From: Actinacidiphila yeochonensis CN732
Lineage (GTDB): Bacteria; Actinomycetota; Actinomycetes; Streptomycetales; Streptomycetaceae
Assembly: GCF_000745345.1 (NCBI RefSeq)
Contig: NZ_JQNR01000005.1
Span: 124,001 to 188,000, forward strand
Direction of reading: 5' to 3'
Length of the DNA stretch: 64,000 nt
Shown in pieces: positions 29,104 through 38,900 of this stretch. The position numbers and the translations under genes were made by a program. The notes beneath the pieces were generated by a model. That model was not told the origin of the DNA and did no database searches. It saw only the letters and a program-made list of their open reading frames with translations. Numbering within the stretch: the first letter of the stretch is position 1; every line of letters starts with the position of its first letter.

Positions 29104-29895
29104 TCACTCCACCTGCTGGAGTGCCTCCATGAAGCCGAGGTTGACGCCCAGGATGCCGCCTTCCACCGGCAGCGTGATCCCGGTGATCCAGGCGGCGTCC
29201 TGGGAGGCCAGGAAGGCCACCGCGGCGGCGATGTCCGACGGCTCCCCCACCCGTCCCAGCGGGTAGCTTCGCGCGGCGGCCTCCAGCACCCGCTCCCGCC
29301 CCTGCCAGGCAGGGGTGCGGATCGTGCCGGGAGCCACCATGTTGACGCGTACTCCGCTGGACGCCGACTCGACCGCCAGGGAGCGGGTGAGGGAGATCAG
29401 GCCGGCCTTGGCGGCGCTGTATGAGTGGTTGCCAAAGTACGACAATCCGTTCACCGAGCCGATGTTGACCACCGCTCCACGGCGCCCGGGTGCGGCCGAG
29501 AGGTGGGGCAGTGCGGCCCGTGAGCAGCGCATGGTGCCGATCAGGCAGATGTCGAGGTCACGCTGCCAGTCCTCGTCCCGCTCGTCGGTGAACCCGTCCC
29601 GGCGCTCACTGCACGAGTAGGCGTTGTTGACCAGCACGTCCAGGGTGCCGAACGCGGCGACGGCCACCTCGACCGCTTCGCCGACAGCCGCGCTGTCGGC
29701 GACGTCGCACCCGACGCCCACCGCGCGGCCGCCGTCCGCCTCGATCGCCGAGGCGGTGCGCCGCGCCGCCTCCTCGTCCAGGTCCGCGACGAGGACCCCG
29801 GCTCCCTCGGCTGCGAACCGGCGCGCGGTCGCCTCCCCGATGCCGCGGGCGGCGCCCGTGACCATGACACCGTAGGTGTCGAAGCGAGCTGTCAT
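29104..29895 (-). CDS. Short-chain dehydrogenase/reductase
   Basis: A 263-residue classical SDR. The cofactor loop is TGAARGIGEATA (about residues 13-24). The acidic residue of ADLDEEAAR after the second strand suggests NAD(H) preference. NNAYS, the catalytic Ser in VNIGSVNG and YSAAK complete the active site. The end of the C-terminal region (ITLPVEGGILGV) is normal for the family. Its start is 4 bp from the stop of the upstream serine hydrolase gene, so the two are probably one operon. The substrate cannot be inferred. Confidence 0.88.
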   Translation of the reverse strand: MTARFDTYGVMVTGAARGIGEATARRFAAEGAGVLVADLDEEAARRTASAIEADGGRAVGVGCDVADSAAVGEAVEVAVAAFGTLDVLVNNAYSCSERRDGFTDERDEDWQRDLDICLIGTMRCSRAALPHLSAAPGRRGAVVNIGSVNGLSYFGNHSYSAAKAGLISLTRSLAVESASSGVRVNMVAPGTIRTPAWQGRERVLEAAARSYPLGRVGEPSDIAAAVAFLASQDAAWITGITLPVEGGILGVNLGFMEALQQVE

Positions 29896-29899
29896 CCCG

Positions 29900-31240
29900 T
29901 CAGGCTAGGCACTGCCTGACCGCTCTGACCAGAGCCTGGGCGCGGGGATCCGCCGTCACGCCGCGCTGCATGCCGTTGGTCACGTAGCCGAAGCCGATAC
30001 CGCTGTCGGGGTCGGCGAAGCCCAGGGAGCCCCCGCGTCCGGGGTGGCCGAACGCGCCCGGCCCCAGCAGCGGCGAGGCCGGCCCGTGCAGCATGTAGCC
30101 GAGGCCGAAGCGGGTGCCCACCACCAGGACCTGGTCCGGGCCCTCGGACTCCACGGTCCGCGCGGCCGCGAGGGTGGCCGGCGCGTACAACCGGGTCCCG
30201 CCGTCGACGCCGCCCACCAGTGACGCGTAGAAGCGGGCCAGCGCCCTGGCCGTCGCGACCGTGCCCGACCCGGCCAGCTCCCCGGCGCGGTAGGCCGGGT
30301 CGTTCTCGTCGGGCGGCGGCGTGATCGCGCCGAACGCGCGGCGGGTCAGCGAGCCGGGGTCGGCGTACGCCTCGTGGACGTCGCGCCGGGGCCGGGTGCG
30401 CAGCGCTCCGGACACGGCGGGCGCCGGAGCGGGCACGTCCCCGATCCGGCCGACGCGGTGCTCCTGTCCGGCCGGCAGGCCCAGCCACAGTTCCTCGTCC
30501 AGGTCCAGCGGGCGGGCGATCTCCTCGGCGACGTACCGGCCGACGCTGCGTCCGGAGGCCCGCCGCACCAGCTCCCCGACCAGCCAGCTGAACGTCTGCG
30601 CGTGGTAGCCGTGCGCGCGGCCCGGCGGGAACAGCGGCGCCTGTCCGGCCACCGCCCGGGGCCCGGACACCCCGTCCAGGGCCTGCGCGGGGGTGAGCGG
30701 CACATCCAGCGCCGGGACGCCCGCCCGATGCGCCAGGACGTCGCGGACGCTCACCCGCTCCTTCCCGGCGGCCTTGAACTCGGGCCAGTAGGCACCCACC
30801 GGCGCGTCGAGGTCGAGCTGGCCGCGCTGGTGGAGCAGCAGCAGGCAGGCCGCGGCCACGCCCTTGCCGGCCGACCGCACGGTCTGCGCCGTCTCCTGCC
30901 GCCATTCCGCACCGCCGTCATGGTCGGCGCGGCCCGCCCACAGGTCGACGACCTTGTGTCCCTGGTGGTAGACGGCTACGGCGGCGCCGACATCGCCGCG
31001 GCGCGCGAAGTTCCCCGCGAAGGCCGCACGGACCGGCTCCCAGCCCAGGGCGGCGTCCCCGTGGATGATCCGGGTACCCGGGACGCCGCCCGTCTCCACG
31101 CCGTCCGTCTCGACGCCGTCCGGGGCGGGGGCCTCTCCCTGGCCCGTGCCGAGCCCGCTCCCGGCCCCGGTCCCGGTCCCGGTCCCGCTTCCAGGGGAGC
31201 TGACCGGCCTCTCGTCCGCCTCGCCGCCCGCGCCGTCCAT
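29900..31240 (-). CDS. Serine hydrolase of the class C beta-lactamase/esterase (EstB-like) family
   Basis: A 446-residue cytoplasmic-looking member of the beta-lactamase-fold hydrolases. The SxxK motif is TVRSAGKGVAAACL (Ser nucleophile near residue 121), the Tyr region is HGYHAQTFSW, and the third motif region is FGHPGRGGSLGFADP. These match family VIII esterases better than true beta-lactamases, and there is no signal peptide. The first 50 residues are low-complexity Gly/Thr/Ser repeats (SGTGTGTGAGSG), so the real start may be nearer the GTRIIHGDAA segment. It is in an operon with the SDR gene downstream. Confidence 0.85.
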   Translation of the reverse strand: MDGAGGEADERPVSSPGSGTGTGTGAGSGLGTGQGEAPAPDGVETDGVETGGVPGTRIIHGDAALGWEPVRAAFAGNFARRGDVGAAVAVYHQGHKVVDLWAGRADHDGGAEWRQETAQTVRSAGKGVAAACLLLLHQRGQLDLDAPVGAYWPEFKAAGKERVSVRDVLAHRAGVPALDVPLTPAQALDGVSGPRAVAGQAPLFPPGRAHGYHAQTFSWLVGELVRRASGRSVGRYVAEEIARPLDLDEELWLGLPAGQEHRVGRIGDVPAPAPAVSGALRTRPRRDVHEAYADPGSLTRRAFGAITPPPDENDPAYRAGELAGSGTVATARALARFYASLVGGVDGGTRLYAPATLAAARTVESEGPDQVLVVGTRFGLGYMLHGPASPLLGPGAFGHPGRGGSLGFADPDSGIGFGYVTNGMQRGVTADPRAQALVRAVRQCLA

Positions 31241-31405
31241 CCTCGTGCCTCCCGACCGCCCCCTGCCGTCCGTACCACCCGATCGTACGAACCGTCCCCG
31301 GGGAAACGCGGCGCGGGCCCGCCACGGGGACCGCGTCCTGGTCGTGGTGACCCAGGCGCGGCCCCGTCGCGGGCCCGGTGGGGGACGCTGCCTAGTTGCC
31401 GGACG

Positions 31406-33208
31406 TTACGACAGCGGCGGGTACGCGTTCTGCACCAGCTGGTGGAACTGGGCCGAGAACCAGTGGCCCGCGAGCGGCGAGTTCGCCAGGGCACCGGTGG
31501 GGTTGTTGCCGTTGCGTGCGTTGCCGCCGTAGGTCGGGTCGCACATCTGGTCGAAGCCCTTGCCCTCGTCGTTGGAGATCGCCTGGCTGGAGCCGTCCGA
31601 CTCACCCGGGGGCTTGATCCAGACGTAGGCGTCCAGTCCGGCCGCGGGGGCAGCCGTGGGACGGGCACCGATACCGGCACCGGACTGGTTGCACCAGTTG
31701 CCGGCGTGGACGCGGCGGTCGATACGGCCGCCGTCGACGTAGGTGTCCACGCTGGTGGTGGCACCCGCGCTGGTCGGACGGCCACTGCCGCCCCAGCCGT
31801 TGCGGCCGGTGTCGATCAGCATGCCGATGCCGCTGTCGAAGCCGACGCTGACCAGCTCACTGCGCAGCGCGGTGGCGTACGACTGCTCGTCGACGTAGTT
31901 GTTCCAGTCGACCCACTTCGACGACCGCACCGACGTGCCGTTCACGTTGTCCGTCACCTTGAAGTTCGGCTCCACGGTGGCGCTGTAGTTCGCCGTGTTG
32001 GTGATGAAGCCCTGGACGTCGTGGACGGTCGCGCCGCTGGAGGTGGCGGCCTTCAGGAACTCCTGGGCGGCGGGGGCGAAGTTGCTGTCCCAGCCCAGCC
32101 AGGCGTGGTGGCCGGCGTCGATGTAGTTGTAGGTGTTCGACAGCGCGCCCAGCTTGGCCAGCGCGTAGCCGACGCCCTTCTCGTAGTTGCCGTTGGCCTT
32201 CATCGTCGCGCAGGCGTCGGTCGCGCCCGCCTGGCCGCTGGCGTTGGTGACGATGTTCGGCAGGGAGTCGGGCTCGACGATGTTGACGATCCGCAGCTTC
32301 GAGTACGCCGGGTCCGACATGATCGACGCGATCGGGTCGATGTAGCTGTGCTCGTAGGTGTCGATGTCCGTCGCGCTGAGCTCACCGTTGGAGGCGAGCG
32401 CGGCGCAGTCCCGGCCGGGCAGGTCGTAGATGACGAACTCGACGGTCAGCGGCTGGCCGTTGGCCTGCGCGACGGCCTCGTCGAGGTGGGCCTTGAGCCC
32501 CATCTTGCCGTCCGCACCCTGGATGGTGGCGATCCGGTCCAGCCACACGGCGGTCGACTGGTTGGCGATCGACGAACCGCCGTCACCGGACGCCTCGGCG
32601 GACCACTCGGGGTTGACGTAGCCCTTGGCGCCCACGTACGGGTTGTCGACCCGGGCTCCGCTGCTCGGCGGGGTGGTGGGGGGTGTCGTCGGCGGGGTGG
32701 TGGGCGGCGTGGTGGGAGGAGTCGTCGGCGGGGTGGTGGGGGGTGTCGTACCGCCGGTGCTGCCGCCGCTTCCGGTGCCGGTGCCGCCGCAGGCCACGCC
32801 GTTGAGCGTGAACGAGGTCGGTACCGCGTTGGAACCGCTGTAGCTTCCGTTGAAGCCGAAGTTCACGGTGCCGCCGCTGGCAACCGCGCCGTTGTAGGAC
32901 AGGCTGGCCGCGGTGACCGAGGCGCCGGACTGGGTGATGGTGGCGTTCCAGCCCTGCGTCACCTTCTGGTTGCCGGCGAAGGACCAGCCGAGCGTCCAGT
33001 TCGAGATGGCGGAGCCGGTGTTGGTGATCGTCACCGAGGCGCCGAAGCCCACGTCCCACTGGGACGTGACCGAGTAGTTGACCGAGCAGCCGGACGTCGC
33101 CGCCTCGGCACTCGTGGTGCTCAGCGCAGCCGCCACCGCGCCGGACGCGACGACAAGCGCGCCTGCGGCCAGTGCAGCGGTTCTGCGTCGGACAATCGGG
33201 ACTGCCAT
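31406..33208 (-). CDS. Secreted cellulase, CBM2 plus glycoside hydrolase family 6 (cellobiohydrolase-like)
   Basis: A 600-residue exported enzyme. The signal peptide is residues 1 to about 37, with RRR near the start and a cleavage site after SAEA. A CBM2 cellulose-binding module (about 38-140) has Cys41 and Cys140 as the usual disulfide pair and exposed Trp residues. A PPTT linker covers about 154-182. The GH6 domain (about 185-600) has D267 in YDLPGRDCAA and the catalytic acid D314 in VEPDSLPN, plus IDTGRNGWGG. Long loops around the active site point to an exo-acting Cel6B-like enzyme more than an endoglucanase. ATG at 33208 has GGAGG; a CebR box lies on its promoter. Confidence 0.95.
   Translation of the reverse strand: MAVPIVRRRTAALAAGALVVASGAVAAALSTTSAEAATSGCSVNYSVTSQWDVGFGASVTITNTGSAISNWTLGWSFAGNQKVTQGWNATITQSGASVTAASLSYNGAVASGGTVNFGFNGSYSGSNAVPTSFTLNGVACGGTGTGSGGSTGGTTPPTTPPTTPPTTPPTTPPTTPPTTPPSSGARVDNPYVGAKGYVNPEWSAEASGDGGSSIANQSTAVWLDRIATIQGADGKMGLKAHLDEAVAQANGQPLTVEFVIYDLPGRDCAALASNGELSATDIDTYEHSYIDPIASIMSDPAYSKLRIVNIVEPDSLPNIVTNASGQAGATDACATMKANGNYEKGVGYALAKLGALSNTYNYIDAGHHAWLGWDSNFAPAAQEFLKAATSSGATVHDVQGFITNTANYSATVEPNFKVTDNVNGTSVRSSKWVDWNNYVDEQSYATALRSELVSVGFDSGIGMLIDTGRNGWGGSGRPTSAGATTSVDTYVDGGRIDRRVHAGNWCNQSGAGIGARPTAAPAAGLDAYVWIKPPGESDGSSQAISNDEGKGFDQMCDPTYGGNARNGNNPTGALANSPLAGHWFSAQFHQLVQNAYPPLS
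32667..32750 (-). repeat. 12-bp coding repeat, seven units, in the cellulase linker
   Basis: Seven 12-bp units of the GGCGGGGTGGTG type (plus strand) encode TTPP repeats on the minus strand. The length of this linker could vary by slippage. It joins CBM2 to the GH6 domain. Confidence 0.85.
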
Positions 33209-33235
33209 GTGCGGACTACCTCCATAGGGGGGATG

Positions 33236-33262
33236 GACCTCTCGAACGTCGTTCGAGAGGTC
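33236..33262 (-). promoter_or_regulatory. Perfect 12-bp hairpin in the cellulase 5' leader
   Basis: Arms GACCTCTCGAAC (33236-33247) and GTTCGAGAGGTC (33251-33262) enclose GTC. The right end of the hairpin is 13 nt upstream of the GGAGG ribosome site and inside the predicted untranslated leader of about 108 nt. It could stabilise the mRNA, affect initiation, or be a second operator. Confidence 0.7.
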
Positions 33263-33309
33263 AAGGGAGGTGGTGCGGTGATTCATGGAGCAGTTACACG
33301 CTCTTAACG

Positions 33310-33323
33310 TGGGAGCGCTCCCA
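33310..33323. promoter_or_regulatory. CebR operator
   Basis: TGGGAGCGCTCCCA is exactly the 14-bp palindrome known for CebR, the LacI-family repressor of cellulose and cello-oligosaccharide use in Streptomyces and relatives. It covers the predicted transcription start of the cellulase gene, so CebR would block transcription until cellobiose or cellotriose is present. Confidence 0.93.
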
Positions 33324-33351
33324 TAGTGCGGAGGCGACCTGCCCCTGTCAA
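33323..33351 (-). promoter_or_regulatory. Cellulase promoter
   Basis: On the minus strand TTGACA (33346-33351) and CACTAT (33323-33328) are 17 bp apart. The CebR palindrome starts at the end of the -10 box and covers position +1. Confidence 0.72.
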
Positions 33352-34147
33352 TGCTTGAAGCGCGACAAGGGCTGAACGTGCAGGCGGGGGCACTGAACAC
33401 AGTCGTGGCAGCCGCCACTTGAAGCGCGGCGAACCACGCCAGCGAGGGGGCGCTCTCCCCCGCGCCGTCAAAAAATGTAGGGGCGGCGCACCAGACCGGC
33501 GGGGAGGTCCGCAACCCTATGGGGGGACGTGAGCAGCGTGCACCCGCCGCAGGACGCCACAGGGTCGCGAGCGCGGCGAGGCGCGATCATCTGATCGGAC
33601 AGTCGGGTGAATTGGTCACTCGCGAGGGTGGGTTTCCAACGGCAGTACCGGCGGGCACCGATCACCTGGGCCGCAGAGTCATCACCCGGGCGGCAGCCAC
33701 TCGACCAGGCGACGGCACGATGACGTCTTCTCGGAAAATCACATGGCCAGACAGAAGTGCGGACCTTGGGGAACGAGGCGCGGGGGCGGGCCGCCGACAT
33801 ACAGTCACAACAGCGTTTTCGCGCACGTCACCCGCGCGGGTGACCTAACGGCACATCACTTAGCCCTTAGGTCGCCGGATCAGTCGTATCGCCAGGTCAT
33901 CCGACCAACCCACCACCCGATGCGGTGATCTACGCGCTGTCGCGTTGACGCGGAACGCGCGAGCCATGACGACCTGGCCGCCGCGCAACACAGCAGTCGC
34001 TTCGGAAGGCCCTCTTCACCCTGCCGCCAATGCCCGCTCACGACCGCCAAAGGTTGTCCTGCCGCACCCGCTGACCTGCCGACCATCCTCGCGTAACGTG
34101 CTGCCCACGGATTTACCGGCGAGTAGCAGCGATCGAGGGGCGGGTCG
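33352..34147. other. Long noncoding region between the cellulase and FAD-dehydrogenase genes
   Basis: About 800 bp without a gene that resembles any family. A 7-bp inverted repeat GACCTAA (33842-33848) / TTAGGTC (33867-33873) is present. The base composition is lower in G+C in places (for example around 33460-33480 and 33840-33900) than in genes nearby. It may contain decayed sequence. Confidence 0.4.
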
Positions 34148-35836
34148 ATGGCACTGGACGCTGACGTCGTGGTGGTGGGCGCTGGGCTCGCCGGGCTCGT
34201 GGCCACCGCGGAACTGGCCGATGCGGGCCGCAAGGTGATCCTGCTCGACCAGGAGCCCGAGACGTCCCTGGGCGGTCAGGCGTTCTGGTCGTTCGGCGGG
34301 CTCTTCCTCGTCGACTCGCCGGAGCAGCGGCGGATGCGGATACGCGACAGCGTCGACCTGGCGTGGCAGGACTGGCTGGGCACCGCGGGATTCGACCGCC
34401 CGGAGGACCACTGGCCGCGTCGCTGGGCGGAGGCGTACGTCCACTTCGCAGCGGGCGAGAAACGCGCCTGGCTCCAACAGCGCGGGCTGCGGGTCTTCCC
34501 CGTGGTGGGCTGGGCGGAACGGGGCGGTTTTCTCGCGACGGGCCCGGGCAACTCCGTCCCACGCTTCCACATCACGTGGGGTACCGGACCAGGGGTCGTG
34601 GCGCCGTTCGAGCGCCGGGTGAGGGAGGCGGTCGCCCGGGGACGCGTCGAGCTGCGCTTCCGACACCGCGTGACGTCGCTGACGAAGACCGCGGGAAGCG
34701 TCGACGGCGTCGCGGGCGAGATCCTGGTGCCGAGCTCCACCGACCGCGGCACCGCGAGCTCCCGGGAGACCGCCGGCTCGTTCGAGTTGCGCGCCCAGGC
34801 CGTGGTCGTCACCTCGGGGGGCATCGGCGGCAACCACGACCTCGTGCGCGCGGCCTGGCCGGCCCGCCTGGGAACACCGCCCAAGAAGCTTCTGTCAGGG
34901 GTGCCGGCCCACGTCGACGGCCTGATGCTGGGCGTCAGCGAGAACGCCGGCGGCCGACTGATCAACGGTGACCGCATGTGGCACTACACCGAAGGCATCG
35001 AGAACTGGAACCCCATCTGGGCCCGCCACGGCATCCGCATCCTGCCCGGACCGTCATCCCTCTGGCTCGACGCGACAGGCAAGCGCCTCCCCGTGCCCTG
35101 CTTCCCCGGATTCGACACCCTGGGGACCCTTGATTACATCATGCGAACGGGTCACGAATACACGTGGTTCGTCCTCACCCAGAAGATCATCGAGAAGGAG
35201 TTCGCCCTCTCCGGTTCCGAGCAGAACCCGGACCTGACGGGGAAGAGCGTGCGCGAGGTGCTCAAGCGCGCCCGGCCGGGCGCGCCCGGACCGGTCGAGG
35301 CGTTCAAGCGCCACGGCGCGGACTTCGTGGTCGAACCGGACCTGGGCTCCCTGGTACGCGGAATGAACGCCCTCACCGGCGACGACCTGCTGGACGAGGC
35401 GGACCTGCGGCGTGAGATCGAGGCGCGCGACCGCGAGATGGCCAACCCGTACACCAAGGACCTCCAGGTCACCGCGCTCCGGGGGGCGCGCAGATATGTC
35501 GGCGACCGTCTCATACGGACGGCCGCACCGCACCGCATCCTCGACCCGAAGGCCGGCCCGCTGATCGCCGTCCGGCTCAACATCCTCACCCGCAAGTCGC
35601 TGGGCGGCCTGGAGACGGACCTGGACGGCCGCGTACTGGCCGGGGATACGCCACGGGCGGATGAGGGCGGTCAGGGCCGCGGAGAGCCGCTCCCGGGCCT
35701 CTACGCCGCCGGTGAGGCGGCGGGCTTCGGTGGCGGCGGCATGCACGGCTACCGGTCGCTGGAGGGCACCTTCCTGGGCGGCTGCCTGTTCTCCGGGCGG
35801 GTGGCCGGCCGGGCAGCCGCCAGCGCCACCACGTGA
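34148..35836 (+). CDS. FAD-binding dehydrogenase (3-ketosteroid-dehydrogenase/fumarate-reductase-like)
   Basis: A 562-residue flavoprotein. The N-terminal dinucleotide motif is VVVVGAGLAGLVATAELADA with the acidic residue in LLDQEPE. A GGQAFWSFGGLF loop follows. The second FAD region near the C-terminus is LPGLYAAGEAAGFGGGGMHG, then GTFLGGCLFSGRVAG. It belongs to the succinate dehydrogenase/fumarate reductase/ketosteroid dehydrogenase superfamily, in the subgroup often named only FAD-binding dehydrogenase. Substrate unknown. It is 93 bp upstream of a tricorn protease gene on the same strand, with no evident functional link. Confidence 0.9.
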   Translation: MALDADVVVVGAGLAGLVATAELADAGRKVILLDQEPETSLGGQAFWSFGGLFLVDSPEQRRMRIRDSVDLAWQDWLGTAGFDRPEDHWPRRWAEAYVHFAAGEKRAWLQQRGLRVFPVVGWAERGGFLATGPGNSVPRFHITWGTGPGVVAPFERRVREAVARGRVELRFRHRVTSLTKTAGSVDGVAGEILVPSSTDRGTASSRETAGSFELRAQAVVVTSGGIGGNHDLVRAAWPARLGTPPKKLLSGVPAHVDGLMLGVSENAGGRLINGDRMWHYTEGIENWNPIWARHGIRILPGPSSLWLDATGKRLPVPCFPGFDTLGTLDYIMRTGHEYTWFVLTQKIIEKEFALSGSEQNPDLTGKSVREVLKRARPGAPGPVEAFKRHGADFVVEPDLGSLVRGMNALTGDDLLDEADLRREIEARDREMANPYTKDLQVTALRGARRYVGDRLIRTAAPHRILDPKAGPLIAVRLNILTRKSLGGLETDLDGRVLAGDTPRADEGGQGRGEPLPGLYAAGEAAGFGGGGMHGYRSLEGTFLGGCLFSGRVAGRAAASATT

Positions 35837-35929
35837 GGTAGCAGTCCGGCTCCTCCCGGGCAGGCCGTCCCGGGAGGACACGGACTCGTCCCGCTCGAAA
35901 AGTTGCTGGCCTTCCAGGGGCCCCGAACC

Positions 35930-38900
35930 ATGGGAGGGGTGAGCGACGGCGCATACCTCCGGTTCCCGCACCTGCACGGCGACATGCTCTGCTTCGCCGC
36001 GGAGGACGACATCTGGACAGCTCCGATCGGGCTCCCGGGCACCGACCCCGGGCGCGCCTGGCGGGTGACGGCCGACCGCACGCGGGTGGGGCCGCCCCGG
36101 TTCTCCCCGGACGGCGCGTCCATCGCGTTCACCACCTGGCGCAGCCTCGACCCCGAGGTGTACCTGGTGCCGGTGGAGGGCGGCGCTCCGAAGCGGCTGA
36201 CCTATTGGGGCAGTACCGACACCCGGGTGTGCGCGTGGACACCGGACGGGCACATCCTGGCCGTCTCCTCCCACGGGCAGCCGTTCGCCTATCACACGTG
36301 GGCGTACACCGTCCCGGCCAGCGGCGGGCCCGGCGGCGCGCTCCCCTGGGGGCCCGTGTCGGACATCGCCGTGCGCGACCGCGAGGACGGCGACCGGCGC
36401 ACCCTCCTGCTGACGGGCACCCCTCCGCACGAACCGCACGCCTGGAAGCGCTACCGAGGCGGCGCCACCGGGCGCCTGTGGCTGCACGGAGCCCGTCTCG
36501 TGCCCGGTATCGGCGGCCACCTGGCGTCGCCGATGTTCGTGGCCGGCCGCATCGCCTTCCTCTCCGACCACGAGGGCATCGGCAACCTCTACTCCTGCCG
36601 GACCGACGGCACCGACCTGCGCCGCCACACCGACCACGCCGACTTCTACGCCCGCAACGCCTCCACCGACGGGCAGCGGGTGGTGTACCAGTGCGCCGGC
36701 GCCCTGTGGCTGGTCGACGACCTCGAGGCCGCTGACTCCGTGCCCCGCCGCCTGGACGTACGCCTTGGCGGCACCCGCAGCGGCCGCCGCCCCTACCAGG
36801 TGCCGGCCGCCACCAACCTTGACGGCCTGGCGATCGACGGCACCGGCCGAGCCAGCGCGGTGTGCGTCCGGGGCAGCCTGTACTGGCTCACCCACCGCGA
36901 CGGCCCGGCCCGCACCATCAGCGACGTGCCCGGGGCCCGGGTGCGCATGCCCAGGATGCTGGGTGACACCGGCCTGGTCGCCTACGTCACCGACGCCGGA
37001 GGCGAGGACGGTATCGAGCTGGCCCACCTGCCCGGCAGGGCCTCCAGGGCACTCACCCGAGGGCCGGAGGAGCCAGCCGACGTACCGGCCGACATCACCG
37101 GCGACCTCGCCTTCGCGCCCCAGGCGGACAGCGACACGGACGCCGTACCGGTGGGCGCGGGCGCCCGTCAGCACCCTGAGGGGTCAACCCGCTCGGCCTC
37201 CAGCGACAGCAGGAGCACTACTGATGAGGCCACTCATTCGGGTGACCTGCGCGCCGACGCCAGGTCTCCGCGCACCAATGGCACCGCAGAAGTCACCCCG
37301 GAGAGTGACCGATTCGTGCGACTTTCATCTGAGATAACCGGTAAGGCCACCGGTTCGGGTGATAACAGCCAGCAGAGCCCCGTGATGTCATCCCCCGACT
37401 CCCCGCATGCCCGCCTCGCGGTCGGCCGCCTCGGACGGGTGACCCAGATGGCCGCGTCTCCCGACGGCGGAACCCTGGCGATCGCTTCCAACGACGGCCG
37501 GCTGCTGCTGGTCGCCACCGGGGAAGGGGCGCAGTCACCCGGTCTGGAGACAGCGGCTCCCGCGAAACCGGGCAACGTCGAGGAGCTGATCCGCTCCACC
37601 AACGGACCCGTCCGTGACCTGGCCTTCTCCCCCGACTCCGGTTGGCTCGCCTGGTCACACCCCGGCGTCGGACGCTCCCTGCGATCCATCAAGATCGCCC
37701 GACTCGCCGACCATACGATCATCGACGTCACCAATGGCCGCTTCGAGGACGAGCAACCCGTCTTCACCCGCGACGGCCGCTATCTGGCGTTCCTGTCATG
37801 GCGCGGCTTCGACCCCGTGTACGACGTCCACACGGGTGACCTGTCCTTCCCCCTGGGATGCCGTCCCTACCTTGTCCCGCTGAACTCGGCCATCCCCTCA
37901 CCGTTCGCGCTGCGGGTCGACGGCAGTCCGGTCGGCGCCGGACTGGATCCCGGCGAGGGCGGCGGCGACGGCCCGGTCGTCGTCGAGGCCGAGGGCCTGC
38001 CCAGCCGCGTCACGCCCTTCCCGGTCGCCGCGTCGAAGTACAGCGCGCTGCGCCCCGTCCGGGGCGGCCTGGTGTGGCTGCGGTGGCCGATTTCAGGCGC
38101 CCTCGGCGAGACCTTCGTCAACCCCGCCGATCCGTCCGCCCGCCCCACCCTGGAGTACTTCAACCTCGGCAAGTCCCGCCGCCTCGAACTCGTCCGCCAC
38201 ATGGACTGGTACGAGGTCAGTGGCGACGGCAGGCGCCTCGCCGTCTTCGACGAGGGCGAACTCGCCGTGGTGCCGGCGACCGAGCGCGGCGACGAGGACT
38301 CGACCGTCTTCGTGGACATGCGCCGCGTCCTGCACGAGGTCGAACCCACCGCGGAGTGGCGCCAGTCCTACGAAGAGGCCGGACGGCTGATCCGGGACTA
38401 CTTCTGGGCCCCCGACATGTGCGGCGTGGACTGGCCGGCCGTACTCGACCAGTACCGCCCGTTGGTGGACCAGGTGGCGACCCCGGACGAGTTCGCCGAC
38501 CTCCTGCGCGAGGTCCTGGGTGAACTCGGCACTTCGCACGCCTACGTCCAGCCCGCCCGCCGCAACGAGGGGCCGCCCCACTACCAGCGCCCCATCGGGC
38601 TGCTCGGTGCCGACTTCCGGCGCACGAAGGACGGCCTCTGGACGGTCGCCCGCATCCTTCCGGGTGAGTCCTCCGACTCCAAGGCCCGCTCCCCGCTGGC
38701 CGGTACGGGCATCCGCGAGGGCGCCGTCCTGACCCACGTGGACGGACGCCCCGTCGACCCGGACGCGGGACCCTACCCGCTGCTGGCCGGCGCCGGCGGT
38801 ACCACCGTGGAGCTGACGTTCACGCCGCCGGACGGCCGTGGCGCACCGCGCCGAGTCGCCGTCGTTCCCCTCGTCGACGACAGGCCGTTGCGCTACCAGC

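Noticed and set aside
32667..32750. 12-bp repeat array as a minisatellite or recombination element
   Set aside because: It encodes the TTPP linker of the cellulase; a structural linker explains it.
33519..33848. A 109-residue plus-strand open frame in the cellulase/FAD gap
   Set aside because: No domain, no clear ribosome site, and Arg/Thr-rich composition unlike neighbouring genes.
35054..37174. A long minus-strand frame across the FAD-dehydrogenase and tricorn genes
   Set aside because: It spans two well-supported genes and the gap between them; its composition is that of an antisense shadow.
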